Positions 1 through 10,439 of a stretch of 64,000 nt of DNA are shown here, in pieces. The notes under the pieces were generated by a model. It had not been told where the DNA came from. It saw nothing but the letters and a program-made list of their open reading frames with translations, and searched no databases. The stretch is taken from assembly GCF_021462225.1 (NCBI RefSeq), contig NC_061800.1, positions 13,438,749-13,502,748 of the forward strand. The letters are read 5' to 3'. The stretch comes from Girardinichthys multiradiatus (taxonomy: Eukaryota; Chordata; Actinopteri; Cyprinodontiformes; Goodeidae). Position numbers and translations under genes: made by a program. How positions within the stretch are numbered: the first letter of the stretch is position 1; each line of letters opens with the position of its first letter.

Positions 1-374
1 GCAGCTCAAAGACCCTGGAGAGCACCTTCCCACGTGACAACCATCGGGACTCGCTGTGAAACAGCAAGGCTTTGCACTTAGAGCCCATTTCCTCACACAG
101 TGCCAAAAAAATCCGAGCTTTGACAAGTCGTGTTTTGATGTAGTTGACCGTGGCGATGACATCGGTCATTACTTGCTTGGAAGAAAGTTGTTTTGGTAGC
201 AAATTTGATGATTCTTCATCTACTTTTTTACGTTTTTGCGGGAGCCCCGCCAGAAACCTGTCCATTATGCTAGCAGTGTCCAAGCATTCTTTTTTTCAGT
301 TATTTATACCGCCTCCCCCCTGCAAGGGTGCTGATCCCCCCCAGGGGGCGCGCATCCCACTTTGGGAACCTCTG
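1..374 (-). mobile_element. hAT transposon relic (ZBED-type), internally deleted, cut by window edge
   Basis: On the minus strand an open frame starts at an ATG at 265 and runs without stop off the left edge of the window. It begins MDRFLAGLPQKRKK, typical of the very N-terminus of ZBED/FAM200-like hAT transposases, then passes after about 30 residues into a stretch containing ALCEEMGSK and RWLSRGKVLSRVFEL, which in that family lies in the middle of the transposase. The BED finger and following region are therefore missing. The outer end at 374 reads CAGAGGTTCCCAAAGTGGG inward, a usual hAT terminal sequence. The adjacent 8 bases gtatagtg (375-382) would be the target duplication, but the other end is outside the window. 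It sits inside the C-terminal coding part of the LINE that follows, so it is the younger insertion. Confidence 0.7.
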
Positions 375-394
375 GTATAGTGTACTATTTAGTG

Positions 395-740
395 AACAAT
401 GTCCTATCCTCATTCTTGTAATAACAGATTCTTCTTTACTATACCCTCCCTGCACTCTGGACTCGACTATCCTGCTGTGAAGGTTATACAGATGTCTTCT
501 TTCCATAATCCCACTCTCTTTGCCACTCCTGATTTATGTGTTTCCAAATCATACTCTTTACCTCAGATTTACTCAATATAACCCTCATTTCCACTGTACT
601 TTTTTTTAAAGCTGCTTTTGCCAGTTTGTCCATTTTTTCAATTGGATCAATGGGAATGTGGGGATCATTCCCATTGATCCCCACATGTGCTGGCACCCAC
701 AGAAACTGAACTATATAAAGCATTCAATGGGGAAGTTTTA
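395..740 (-). pseudogene. LINE RNase H and C-terminal tail fragment
   Basis: The frame contains FLWVPAHVGINGN and then MDKLAKAALKK, the C-terminal half of a LINE RNase H (family pattern WVPAHxGxxGNExADxLAK). About 10 extra residues interrupt this motif and come from a local inverted duplication (see findings). The following frame holds VITRMRIGHCSLNSTLY, the RLRIGH-type tail usual at the end of I-clade pol proteins. It ends where the hAT inserted. Confidence 0.75.
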
Positions 741-930
741 AAAGCACCACTACACACTCTCAACGCCTGTGCTTGGATCACATCTAATTTATTTAAGAGA
801 GAATAAGCTGCTGTTCCATATGCTATACACTCATAATCTAAAACTGACCTAATCATAACTTGGTATATTCTTTTTAGGGCTAGGCAACTTGCTCCCCACT
901 CCCTTCCTGCCAAACACTTCATGACATTTA

Positions 931-2350
931 TTATTTTTCTTCGCATTTTCCCTCAATCCTGTCAATATGATCTCTCCATGTCAAGCGTGCATCAAATATC
1001 ACACCCAAATACTTAAATAATCCAACATTCTCCACTTCCTCTCCATATAACTGTAGTTTGAAGTTGTCATTCAATTTCCTCGTTGTAAAGAAGACTGCTT
1101 TAGTTTTGTCAACTGAAAACCTAAGTCCCCAGTCATTCCCCCATTCAACCACATCATTTATAGCTTCTTGGACCTTATTTAATATATGTTCAATGTTTCT
1201 CCCTCTCTTCCATAGTACACCGTCATCTGCAAAAATAGACCGACCAGTATCCCCTGGAACGGCAGAAAAAATATCATTGATCATGATAATGAAGAGCAAA
1301 TGACTAATGCAGCTTCCCTGTGGAGTACCATTATCAACTGTGTATTTGCTAGACAAAGCTGAATTGATTTGAACCTGAATCTGTCTACCAAAAAGAAAGT
1401 CTTTGACCCAATTAAAAACCCTGGCACCAACCATCAACCTGTGCAATTTAATTAAAAGGCCTTCCCTCCACATCATATCATATGCCTTTTCAATATCAAA
1501 GAACACTGCAATTACAGTTTCCTTGTTTACCTGGGTCTAATAATGTAATCTGTAGTGTTCCGTACCTTCCTGAACCCATTCTGGAAACTGGCTAACACTC
1601 ATCTTCTTTCAAGCTCACATGATAGCCTTTCTATGATCATCCGTTCCATTATTTGGCACAAATTTGAGGTAAGTGCTATTGGACGATAGTTATTTGGTTT
1701 AGATGGATCTTTTCCGGGTTTCCTAATTGGCACAATTACTGCCTCTTTCCATGCAGCTGCAAGCTTATCCTCAATCCAAATTCTATTATACAAAGCCAGA
1801 ATCTTTGTGAGTGCTTCATTACCCATGTTCTTTAACATTAAATAGCAGATCCCATCCTTTCCAGGAGATGTTGGTTTTAATCTTTTAAGTGCCCTGTTCA
1901 TTTCCTCCATTGTAAACAATGAATCTAATTGATAGTCTGTTTTTACCTTATTAATTAGGACTTCTTGATATCGAACCAGTGTTTGTTCCTTTCTCAATTT
2001 TTGCTTCTTCTGGCAGGTTACCAAAGCTATGAACCTTAGCAAAGTTTTTGCCCATGATCTCTGCTTTCTCACAATCAGATTGCTACCCCCTGTTCCGATA
2101 TTAAAACAGGATAGTCCCATTCCCACCTGTCTCCTCCCATCCTCTTTATCATTCCCGAGACTTCTCCCACCGGAGTATCCCTCCCTATTTTTGAACAAAA
2201 GGCTCTCCAGCTAGCTACAGCCTCTTTGCCTGTCTCACTGTTCTTCTGACTACTGCCTGTGCCTTTTTATATTGCATAAGATGCTGCATATTATGAGTTC
2301 TTTTAAGTAATATAAACCCTCTGTTTCTGTTTTGAACAACTTTCTTACAC
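931..2350 (-). pseudogene. LINE reverse transcriptase, broken into two or three frames
   Basis: The upstream part (about 1,599-2,198) contains SPGKDGICYLMLKNMG and NNYRPIALTS, the fingers region of LINE reverse transcriptases. The downstream part (931-1,506) contains MFFDIEKAYDMMW (first catalytic Asp), GTPQGSCISHLLF, the catalytic pair as SIFADDGVLW, and FKYLGVIFD (thumb). About 90 bases between them are frameshifted. The piece 2,215-2,350 (WWTDECKK, then a basic helix) is the conserved linker between endonuclease and reverse transcriptase. Stops and frame changes exclude activity. Confidence 0.8.
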
Positions 2351-2439
2351 TCATCTGTCCACCAGGGCACTAGTAATTGTTGGGGTTTTACTAGAGGAGT
2401 ATTTACAGTGAATGCAAAGCGGTGGGTGCGTCCTGCAAA

Positions 2440-3010
2440 GGAATAGGAGGAAGTTAGCTGGTCATCCACAGGAGTAATGGTGAGTATAATGAGGAGATTG
2501 TCTCTTTCTTTCTTACAGGCTCTTGGGAGGGGTGTCAGCTCGGAGGAGGAGGCAAGGGAAATCCAGGAGGTAATTGTTCCAAGTTTCGGTGTCTGTTTGT
2601 ATTCCAGGTCCGAGGGAGAGAGAGAGAGAGAGAGTGGCAGGACGGAGGATGGTTTGTTTCCAGGTGAGAGTTTCCAGGAGAGGAATCCAAATACACGAGT
2701 CCTTAAGCTCCAGCAAAAGGCGAGTTCTACACTCCAATAAGTGTCCTTAGAAAACACAAAAATCACCAAGTTACTCAAGAAAGTCTCAAAGATAAATTAT
2801 TGGCTGTCTCACTCAGTACCAGTGTCACTGAATAAGCCGGCGAGGAATGGATCACTTCCAGGAGCTTAAATGCCAGCTGCTCTCATCAGCAGAATCCAGG
2901 ACAGGTGCGTAGATTGGAAAATTCCGCCCATGCCACTCTGACTCTGGAAGGTAAGTGAACACAAACAGATCCACCAAACAGAACACAATCCTAACAGTAA
3001 TCAAATTTTT
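2440..3010. other. Unassigned block inserted within the LINE
   Basis: This stretch splits the endonuclease from the linker of the minus-strand LINE and has no convincing coding match. It holds a short GA-rich run (2,612-2,634, agagag repeats), a purine-rich segment, and splice-donor-like sequence ggtaagtg at about 2,949. It may be a solo LTR or other short insertion, but I could not find matching ends with a target duplication. Confidence 0.3.
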
Positions 3011-3354
3011 TTTTATTTGCTAATCGCTATAGATCTTTCTGCTGCCAACAATATTGCTTGCGTTAACTGATTGTTCAAAAGGGTCACTTCCCATAGTTGT
3101 TTCTGCTCTGACTGTCCACCGACTGACTCCAGCTAGCATATTAGACACCATAGTTGGGTCTAACACAGAATCCGTACCATCTAATATATTAACTTTGGTT
3201 CCACTCCCATCATTAAGGCACACTAAACCTTGCTCCTCCATCAAATCTTCAATTACCCTGCCATTATAATTAGTATGCAAACTCCCCCAAGCTGTACTAT
3301 GGGCATTAAAATCTTCACACCAAACCACTCTGCTGTTGTTTTGTACTTCAAACC
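3010..3354 (-). pseudogene. LINE endonuclease fragment (exonuclease-endonuclease-phosphatase fold)
   Basis: Minus-strand reading gives RVVWCEDFNAHSTAWGS, where family members normally have the GDFNAH catalytic motif; here G is replaced by E. It is followed by NGRVIEDLMEEQGL and a GSDPFEQ stretch where the catalytic SDH is expected (H replaced by P). It is therefore a nicking-endonuclease remnant with two altered active-site motifs. Upstream, the frame is cut at about 3,354 by the start of a plus-strand LINE fragment. Confidence 0.7.
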
Positions 3355-4260
3355 ATGATAGCGCAGACGATGGCAGCCTCGGAGCTTCGCTCTCTCTTTC
3401 TTTGTGTATTTTGTGTGTTTTTATGTTTTTCGAGCCACAGTACTGTGGTCTCGGGCCACAATTCTGTGGTCTCATTCAGCAGAGAGGAACTTCTCGACAT
3501 CAGAGAGTCCTCTCGGGATTTTTTTCACCATCATTCAACGATCCGAGTTTCACTGAGCTTCTGGCGAGCGGAGACGCAGCACTTTATGGGATACTGCGCC
3601 GAAAGTGTCGGAGGGGAAAGCATGCTGGCGCGCTGGTAAAGCTCCTCCAAAGAGGACTTTGCACACCACTGCCTTCAATCCATCTGGCAAAAGTCCGCTC
3701 TCTAAGCAACAAGATGGACGAGCTGCTTCTCCTCACTGGTAAAACACGGACCTCCGCGGATCAGCGGTTCTCTGCTTTACACTGATGTGGAGACATCGCT
3801 GAGTGAAAACATCCTGGACCGCGCATTGCTGATGCCGGGCTTCCAGCTGTTCAGAGCGGATCGGGGGAAGAAGCGAGGAGGGGGAATCTGCGTTTATATA
3901 AATGAGGGTTGGTGCAGAGACGTAAAAGTGCTGGGGAAAACATGTAGTCCTGATCTGGAGTCATTTTCCATAAACTGTAAACCATTTTATTCACCGAGAG
4001 AGTTTTCCTCGTTTATAATAATTGGCTCAAATTTTCCACTGCATGGCTGCACTTCTGCCGCTGAAAAACATCTCGCTGAGCTGATTACAGACGTGGAGAA
4101 AAAAATACACGGACTCTTTCATCATAATACTGGGAGATTTTAACAGAGCAAACCTCTCCAAAGAACTCCCCAAATACAGACAGCATATTAAGTGTCCCAC
4201 CAGAGACAAAAACACACTGGACCATTGTTACACAACTTTAAAGACCACCTTTTTTACACA
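3355..4260 (+). mobile_element. CR1/Rex1-like LINE, 5' ORF (endonuclease) fragment
   Basis: Plus-strand reading frames 3,355-3,639, 3,640-3,785, 3,787-4,143 and a short continuation give a continuous but frame-shifted fish LINE N-terminus: FSREELLDIRESS, then VRSLSNKMDELLLL, LMPGFQLFRADRG, RGGGICVYINEGW, CKPFYSPREFSSFI, and near the end CPTRDKNTLDHCY. These are landmarks of the endonuclease domain in the CR1/Rex1-type LINEs common in percomorph fish. The DFN catalytic motif is just recognisable (GRF/DFNRANLSKELP, 4,132-4,165) across a frameshift. There is no reverse transcriptase downstream, so the copy is 3'-truncated, which is unusual for LINEs and implies a later deletion. Confidence 0.7.
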
Positions 4261-5425
4261 TGTTTTTTTTACATTTTTACATCCTCAAAAAAACATTTCG
4301 ACTGTGGGAGTTGTATGTGTTCTGACAAATGTCCCTTTTTTGCAAGTCATGTGTGTAACTGAATTGGTGACTGAATAGAGCCAGATTGAAGTGTCTTCTA
4401 CTTTGCCTTGCATATTACTGTTAAAGCCAGACACTGAGGGAAGCAACAACTACAGATGCAAGAACCAGTTTTTACAGATTTATTAAAAGCCATAATAAGT
4501 TAGAGCAGTGAGTATCTCCTGGTCAAGGAGGCTTCAGGGAATTCTCTGGAGGGAAACAGACGTGTTAGTGAAGATACTAGATAGTAGTTCTTTCCGTGTC
4601 TGACAAGTCATCCATTTGGGGCCTGAGGAATACACACTCAAGAAGAAGGTGCAGCTCTGGAGGGAGAAAACACAGAAGGTAAGTATATCACTTAGGACTA
4701 GGGAAGTTACAAAAGAAGAGACATGATTACCATGCTGTGAGTGAGAGTTATCTGGTGTCTCCCTCAGGGATTCCATTCCTCTTTAAGCTCTCCTTGATGA
4801 CAGATGTCAAACACCTGTGCATTCTGCTTGCCTGGAGCCATAACAGGTCGCTAAAAAAGGTAAGTATACACACCAGCACAATGCACACAGCCTCACGGAT
4901 ACCAAACGGCTTTGTCTTTGTCAGTTAAATAAACCTACTGTGCATCCAAGTTAATTAAACATGGTGAGCAACCTTAATCAGCAAGGCTGTTAGCAAAACA
5001 TATTCTAAACGTCATGTCAAACCAAATGATAAAATGCTGTAAATGATAGAATGCAGGCAGTGTCTGGTGGAAAGCTGATTGCGGTTTCCTGGATAACAGG
5101 AAACCAACTGGTTTCCTGAGTGCAAGGAAGAGATAACATGTTTGCTTCTCTAAGGTGTTGCATAATCAATTTTTTTAAAGTTTGAAAGTATTTAGGGGGG
5201 GGTAAAAGTTATGTAGATAAAAGGATGTACTGATCCCAGGCTATAATGGCTAAATATTGTGAAATACATCCTAATGAATGATTATCATTCAACAGCACAG
5301 CATTTAACTAACTGCTTTTAATAATTCAACAAGTAGCAGCATGGAGCTCAAACTAAGCTGAATCAAGCCACTGAAATTGTGGGTGTAACTGTGAGTGAAA
5401 ACAGATGCAGCAGAGTGTACAGTTA
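4261..5425. other. Non-coding stretch, repeat-like, not identified
   Basis: I see no coding exon here. Between about 4,430 and 4,960 the sequence has LTR-like features (a tttatta run at about 4,470 that would be AATAAA on the minus strand, and two ggtaagtat tracts at 4,678 and 4,858), but no paired ends. From 4,960 to 5,425 I see nothing but AT-rich filler. Confidence 0.3.
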
Positions 5426-6636
5426 CAGTGGGGTGAACAAGTCTTTACTTTCTATCATAAGTACTCTTCAACTGTGAGTGATGGAGTCTACAACAAAAAT
5501 CCAAAAAATCACTTTGACTGACAAGTATATGATACATCAGAAAAACAAAACCTAATATTTGGTACAGAAACCTTTGTTTACAATTACAGATTTCAGATGT
5601 TTCCTGTAGCTCTAAACAAGGTTTTCAGACACTGCAGAAAGGATTTTGGATCACTCCTCCATACATATCTTCTCCAGATCCTTCAGGTTTCGGGGCTGTT
5701 GCTGGGCAATACGGACTTTCAGCTTCTTCAATTGGGTTCAGGTCTGGAGACTGGCTAGGCCACTCCAGGAACTTGAGATGCTTCTTAAGGAGCCACTCCT
5801 TGCCCTGGCTGTGTGCTTCTGGTTGTTGTCATGCTGGTAGACCCAGCCACGACCCATCTTCAATGCCCTTAATGAGGGAAGGAGGTTGTTGGCTAAAATT
5901 TCCAGATACATGGCCCCATCCAGCCTCCCCTCAATACGATGCAGTCATCCTGTCCCCTTTGCAGAAAAGCATCTCCATAGAATGATGCTTCATGGTAGGG
6001 AGGGTGTTCTTGGGGTTGTACCCATCCTTCCTCCTCTAAACACAGCGAGTGGAGTTTACACCAAAAAGCTCTATTTTTGTCTAATCAGACTACATGACCT
6101 TCTCCCACTCCTCTGGATCATCCAGATGGTCACTGGCAAACTTCAGACGGGCCTGGACATGCGCTGGCTTGAGCAGGGGGACCTTTTGTGCGCTGCTGGA
6201 TTTTAATCCATGGCAGCGTAGTGCGTTACTAATGGTCTTCTTTGAGACTGTGGTCCCAGCTCTCTTCAAGTCATTAACTAGGTCCTGCCCTGTAGTTCTG
6301 GACTGATCCCTCGCCTTTCTCATGACCTTTGATGCCCTACGAGGTGAGATCTTGCATGGAGCCCCAGGCCGAGGGAGATTCACCGTCATCTTGACCTTCT
6401 TCAATTTTCTTATAATTGTGTTAACAGTTGTTGCCTTCTCACCAAGCTGCTTGGGTATTTTCCTGTAACCCATCCCAGCCTTGTGAAGGTCTACTATTTT
6501 GTCCCTGATGTCCTTACACAGCTCTCTGGTCTTGGCCATGGTGGAGAGGTTGGAGTTTGTTTGATTGAGTGTGTCAAACAGGTGCAGTCAATACAAGTTA
6601 TGAGTGGAGAACAGGATGGCTTCTTAAAGAAGAACG
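5426..6636 (-). mobile_element. Tc1-like transposon, right end lost to a DIRS insertion
   Basis: The left end reads TA then cagtggggtgaacaagtc, the terminal pattern of a fish Tc1 family. The transposase reads on the minus strand. The far end is replaced at 6,637 by the terminal repeat of a DIRS-type element, so only one terminal inverted repeat is present. The body is degraded, with a large deletion in the catalytic region. Confidence 0.8.
5600..6539 (-). pseudogene. Tc1 transposase remnant
   Basis: The N-terminal 149 residues (6,090-6,539) are open and begin [22 protein letters not shown], a helix-turn-helix DNA-binding region, followed by [14 protein letters not shown], the GRPR-like linker. 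Downstream frames contain WSDQTKIELFG (first catalytic Asp) and [12 protein letters not shown] (third catalytic residue, E), but with stops and frameshifts between them. The second catalytic Asp segment is not intact. It is not functional. Confidence 0.8.
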
Positions 6637-7600
6637 AAAGTTACAACTGTAACTACAGTTCTATAATTCCTGGATGACTGCCAGAGGCAGTGCTTCAAGC
6701 ACTGAATGATCAACACACCTTGCACAGGTTGAGAAATAATAACAAAATTACACGTGACTTACCGGTAATCAACGTGAGTCTATATAATCACGTGACACTG
6801 GGAGCTCAGTTCTGGTAATCTTCTCATGAGAACGAGGATTTCGAGGGACAAAGCACTCTGGCAGTTATCCGGGAGTCATTAAACCATAGTTACAGTCGTA
6901 ACTTTCCTTCTATTTCATCCCTACTAACCGCCAGAGGCGGTGCTTCAAGCACTGGATGAGGCATAACAACAAGGTAAGGAGGAATCCGCAACCCAGACAA
7001 GCAACAGCCACAATAACACATACCTCAGCAGAAAGTAGAAGGCTGCTGCTCCAGGATGCCCTGTAGGGGATAGGTTGTGGACATTTTCACTCTGTAGAAC
7101 CTGCCAAAGGTGTATGAGGAAGTCCAGGAGGCTGCATGGCAAATGACATCCAGCGGCACTTCAGTCATGGCAGCCAACGAGGTCGACAGGCCCCTCGTGA
7201 CACCTCACTCTCACAGGCAGAGGTCTGCCCTGTTGCGTGTAAGCCTCAGTAATCACTCCCACAATCCAGTGGGCCAGTCATGGTTTGGAAAGGGCCTGGC
7301 CTTTCCGTGAGCAGAGATGCTCAGAAGGAGCCTCTCCTCCCTAATGGGAGGTGCATCGGTGAGCCGGGGCAAAGCCTGTGCAGCAGAGGAAACCAGGTCC
7401 TTTCTGGCAAGAACGGGGGCCACTAACAGAAGCCTGTGCCCCTCCTGGAGAACCCTCGGGAGAGTTGGAAAAATTAAGTCTAATTAATTAAGGGGTGAAA
7501 AGCATGAAGAAGAGTCCGGGGCCAGTCCGGAGCCAGTCATGCACCAGTGCATAGCAGCCCAGAGGACTGGCGCTGTCCATCAAGGAGAACAAGAGAGGAC
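6637..7600 (-). mobile_element. DIRS-type retroelement fragment with inverted and direct repeats
   Basis: The left part (6,637-6,905) is bounded by near-matching inverted repeats: aaagttacaactgtaact at 6,637 against its complement at 6,883-6,905. A direct repeat, gccagaggcagtgcttcaag (6,677) and gccagaggcggtgcttcaag (6,931), lies just inside each. From about 7,060 to 7,600 the minus strand encodes parts of a DIRS pol, including the tyrosine recombinase. DIRS elements have inverted terminal repeats plus an internal complementary region and use a tyrosine recombinase instead of an integrase. This copy is internally deleted. Confidence 0.65.
7020..7600 (-). pseudogene. DIRS pol remnant including tyrosine recombinase C-terminus
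   Basis: Minus-strand frames contain LLLVAPVLARKDLVSSAAQA and RLTDAPP (region ahead of the recombinase), then LAHWIVGVITEAYTQQGRPL, a piece resembling HSTRG with altered bases, and DVICHAASWTS-like sequence near 7,130. These are hallmarks of the DIRS tyrosine recombinase, where the conserved R-H-R and a late Tyr act. The frame is broken at several points. Confidence 0.6.
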
Positions 7601-7629
7601 AGTGGGCTGTGTTCCTTGAGGTTGTTATG

Positions 7630-7880
7630 GAAATCTATATCAATAAATTGATTTCTCCCAAGACTAGTCTTCAGAGTATTTATTTCAAAGGCTGACAGCG
7701 TTTGAAAGGCACAAAGCACAGTTCAGTGAATGCACACTGAAGGCAGTCTTCAGTGCTTCTTTATACATTACAAAGCTAGATAAGAAACAACTTCTGGAAA
7801 AACAACTCCCTAGTTAGAGACAATAGAGTGCCATCATCTCCTGCCTGAAACTGCTCAGGCAGTTTTTACTCCCTTCCTCT
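7630..7880 (-). repeat. Probable 3' LTR of the retrovirus remnant
   Basis: Reading the minus strand, a purine-rich tract (agaggaaggga, about 7,870) that could be the polypurine tract is followed by a promoter-like TATAAAG (about 7,765) and then AATAAATA (about 7,680), the order U3, R, U5 expected of an LTR. The boundaries are approximate because no second LTR is present for comparison. Confidence 0.5.
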
Positions 7881-8507
7881 ACAAATCTCCGAACAGATTC
7901 AGCAAGGTTATGAGAACATTTTAATTAACACTTTTGCGTGACTGTTGGTTAAAACAAAATAATTTCTTCATACCTAAAGCATATAACCATTTTTTCACTA
8001 AATTTCCACCCATTGATTATTCATCAATCACAATAAAACAAAAGAAAATTTGACAACCATAAAAAGATATTTTTACAAAAAACAAAACCAATGCAAATCA
8101 TGTCAGCATGACGTAGGCTTCTCCACAAGAATCAAATGCTTTTAACACTTTAAGATCAACATTTCATTAAGTCATGGACATTTTAAGCAATGTAATATTC
8201 GTCATCCTCATCTTCAATGTTTTCTGCAGAACTCTGATAGAAGGTTTAGAGAAAGATAACATGTGATATTGTACACAATTCTCAATGGACCACATCATAA
8301 TGCACACACAAAACACGTGAGTTTACGCTTCTCAAAAGTTATCATCTGAAATCCATCCTCAGTCATGTTCTCAGAGAGATTAATATCCTGAGGATCTGAA
8401 GCATTATAACAGGATAACACGCAATCCGTAATCTTCCTTTTTTCTGGTACAGCAAAGAGGGGAGATGGTGTGACATGCAGATAAAAAGGTTTTCTGCTGT
8501 TGTAGTT

Positions 8508-8768
8508 TTAGCTGAAACGTTTGTAAATTGATACCACAAGTTCAGTTTCACCCATGTTGCCTCCAAAGGATTTTGAACTGGCCTTGAAAAAGCTCTTCGT
8601 TCCACTCGACCAATTGGAGAGCCAGTGGAAAATGTGATCATGAAAAAGAAAGAGGGCAATAAATCCCAGCAGGGTGAGGAAAACTTTTGCCATGATTTGA
8701 CTCTTCTGGTGGTTCTCCGCTGAACAGCTTGCAATGTGATGCGTGGACCCACGTGATTCTTTCAGCAC
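8508..8768 (-). pseudogene. Retroviral env 5' fragment
   Basis: A minus-strand frame of 86 residues starts inside the 3' end of the integrase frame and contains one hydrophobic segment suitable as a signal peptide or membrane helix. Its position and overlap identify it as env. Nothing recognisable as a surface or fusion domain follows before the LTR, so most of env has been deleted. Confidence 0.5.
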
Positions 8769-9440
8769 CCTTTACAGCAGTGTGAGTGATGAGGAGAATC
8801 TGGAAAGGTCCCTGCCACTGTTTGGACTTCCAGTGCTTCCCTCGGAGGTCTTTGATCAGCACCCACTTTTTTCCAGGCTGGAACTCATATAATGGTCCCT
8901 CAGCTGGGCTCGGGAGGGTGGTCCTGGTTTTCTGATGAGAAGCACACAAAGACCGTGACAGATTCTGACAATATACCAACATATGCTCATACAGGGGCGT
9001 AGATAAGTCAATCAGTGGTCTAGTCGGGGTGCTTCCCATGTGTGCTGGTCTGCCAAATCATATTTCATAAGGACTGAGATTTACCCATGCTCTTTTTCTG
9101 ATTCTCATATACATTAGTCTGAGGGGCACAATTTTTGTCCATGAGAGACCTGCCTCCTCATACATTTTTGACAATTTAAGCTTAAGCGTGCCATTCTCTC
9201 TCTCTACAGCCCCTCCAGACTGGGGATGATAGGCACAATGTGTTTTTCATGTGAAACCCAGTACTTGACTTACTTCCTGTAAAGCTTTATTTACAAAATG
9301 TGTCCCATTATCACTACTGATGATCTGTGGTATTCCCTATCGGGGAATTATTTCAGAGTGTAAGGCCTTTGCTACTGCATTGCTGTCTGCCTGTTTGCTG
9401 GGGTTATCATATCAAGCATTCCCCCTTTGGGGACATGGTC
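8690..9440 (-). pseudogene. Retroviral integrase remnant
   Basis: Frames on the minus strand show the catalytic-core segment with the conserved YHPQSGG-type motif and a catalytic-Glu helix (about 9,160-9,230), then the C-terminal SH3-like domain (8,690-8,900), which carries the WVLIKD and HASHCK-type signatures of gammaretrovirus-like integrases. The start of the core is broken by stops around 9,350-9,400. It would insert viral DNA if intact; here it is inactive. Confidence 0.7.
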
Positions 9441-9644
9441 TAACCCATGACTCCACTTTGCAAACCAGGGGAAAAATGTTTGGGGAGGCAAGATTTTCCA
9501 TCAGCTGACAACCACCCTTTTTCAGCCGAAAGAGGAAGAGTGGCAGCGGCTTTTGCAGCTGCGTCAGCTGAGGGAAACAGGATCAGTGTCGTGTGAGTGA
9601 ACAGTGCATTTAACAATAGATATTTTAGAGGGTAACAAAATGGT

Positions 9645-10400
9645 TTATAAAAGGTCAGAGACCGGAGTAGCATTGAGAATAGGTTGACCATAAGACTTTA
9701 AAAAGGAGTGATGTTTCCACAATGCTCCAAAATCATGAACTATGCCAGATGAATACAGACTGTCAGTATAAGTGGTAACATACTTTCCTTCAGCCAATTT
9801 GCAGGCTTCTGTTAAAGCCACCAGTTCTGCAGTTTGTGCAGAAAAATGTTGTGGTAAAGGGCCTGACATTAGGACTTCAAAATCTGAGCATGCAGCAAAG
9901 CCCACTAGGTTAGCACCTGAATCTGAGTGATGGGAAGACCCATCAACGTACAAGGTGAGGTCAGAATTTGGAATGGATTCATCAGAGAGGTCTGGTCTGG
10001 GAGTACAGTCTGTAGTACTTCAGTACAAGAATGAAGATCTCCATCATTCTTCCATCAGTTGGAAGGAGAGTGACTGGATTTAGAGTGGTGCAACGCTTTA
10101 CAGTGATGTTGGGCATGTCAAGAAGGACAGAAGTGTACTGCAGCCAATGTGCAGCTGAAAGAGTGATGTTTTTTGTTAAAGGAGAATAATCGATACAGCG
10201 TGTGGCACATACACCGTTGGACCAATAAAGACTGTGTATGCAGCAGATATCCAGACAAAAGTAAGTGAGCCGATACTAGAAGATAAAAAGAGTCCAGAGT
10301 TAAAGTCACACAACCCAAGTGACACACAATCGCATGAGACCAACTAGAGACCAAAGTCATGGGACCCACCAGTGGATCTTCAACAGCTGAAAAAAAATCA
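9645..10400 (-). pseudogene. Retroviral RNase H and reverse transcriptase tail remnant
   Basis: A frame at 9,645-9,953 begins MYVDGSSHH, the first catalytic Asp motif of retroviral RNase H. It continues through the AELVALTEA helix (catalytic Glu) and a YTDSLYSSG segment (third Asp). Upstream, 9,960-10,400 gives a frame-shifted connection domain of the reverse transcriptase. The C-terminal RNase H part runs into a different frame near 9,650. Confidence 0.7.
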
Positions 10401-10439
10401 ACAAGCAGCTGTGAAGAAGATGTTGCGGCAGGAATGTGA

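Larger units (their letters stand above)
383..3354 (-). mobile_element. Nimb/I-clade-like LINE, degraded, several interruptions
   Basis: Four coding pieces lie in the order expected of one non-LTR element read on the minus strand: endonuclease (3010-3354), linker before reverse transcriptase (2215-2400), reverse transcriptase (931-2198), and RNase H plus C-terminal tail (395-740). The presence of an RNase H domain and motifs such as FADD and FKYLGVIFD point to the I/Nimb/Jockey side of the LINE tree rather than L2 or L1. The copy carries stops and frameshifts, a foreign block of roughly 0.55 kb between endonuclease and linker, and an hAT at its distal end. It is surely non-functional. The exact clade needs a reverse-transcriptase tree. 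Confidence 0.75.
7600..10430 (-). mobile_element. Endogenous retrovirus remnant (gamma/epsilon-like), 5' truncated
   Basis: In minus-strand order the block contains a tail of reverse transcriptase, an RNase H, an integrase, the start of an env frame overlapping the end of integrase, a non-coding gap, and a 3' LTR. The overlap of env with integrase and the gap-free RNase H to integrase order are as in gammaretrovirus-like elements of fish. No gag, protease or 5' LTR is present. At about 10,435 the retroviral sequence ends and a plus-strand Ty3-type fragment begins. All frames carry stops or frameshifts; it is a dead relic. Confidence 0.75.

Noticed and set aside
3355..3639. 94-codon frame with a hydrophobic start (MIAQTMAASELRSLFLCVF) as a small secreted protein
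   Set aside because: The downstream residues FSREELLDIRESS belong to the 5' region of a CR1/Rex1-like LINE, and the following frames continue that element.
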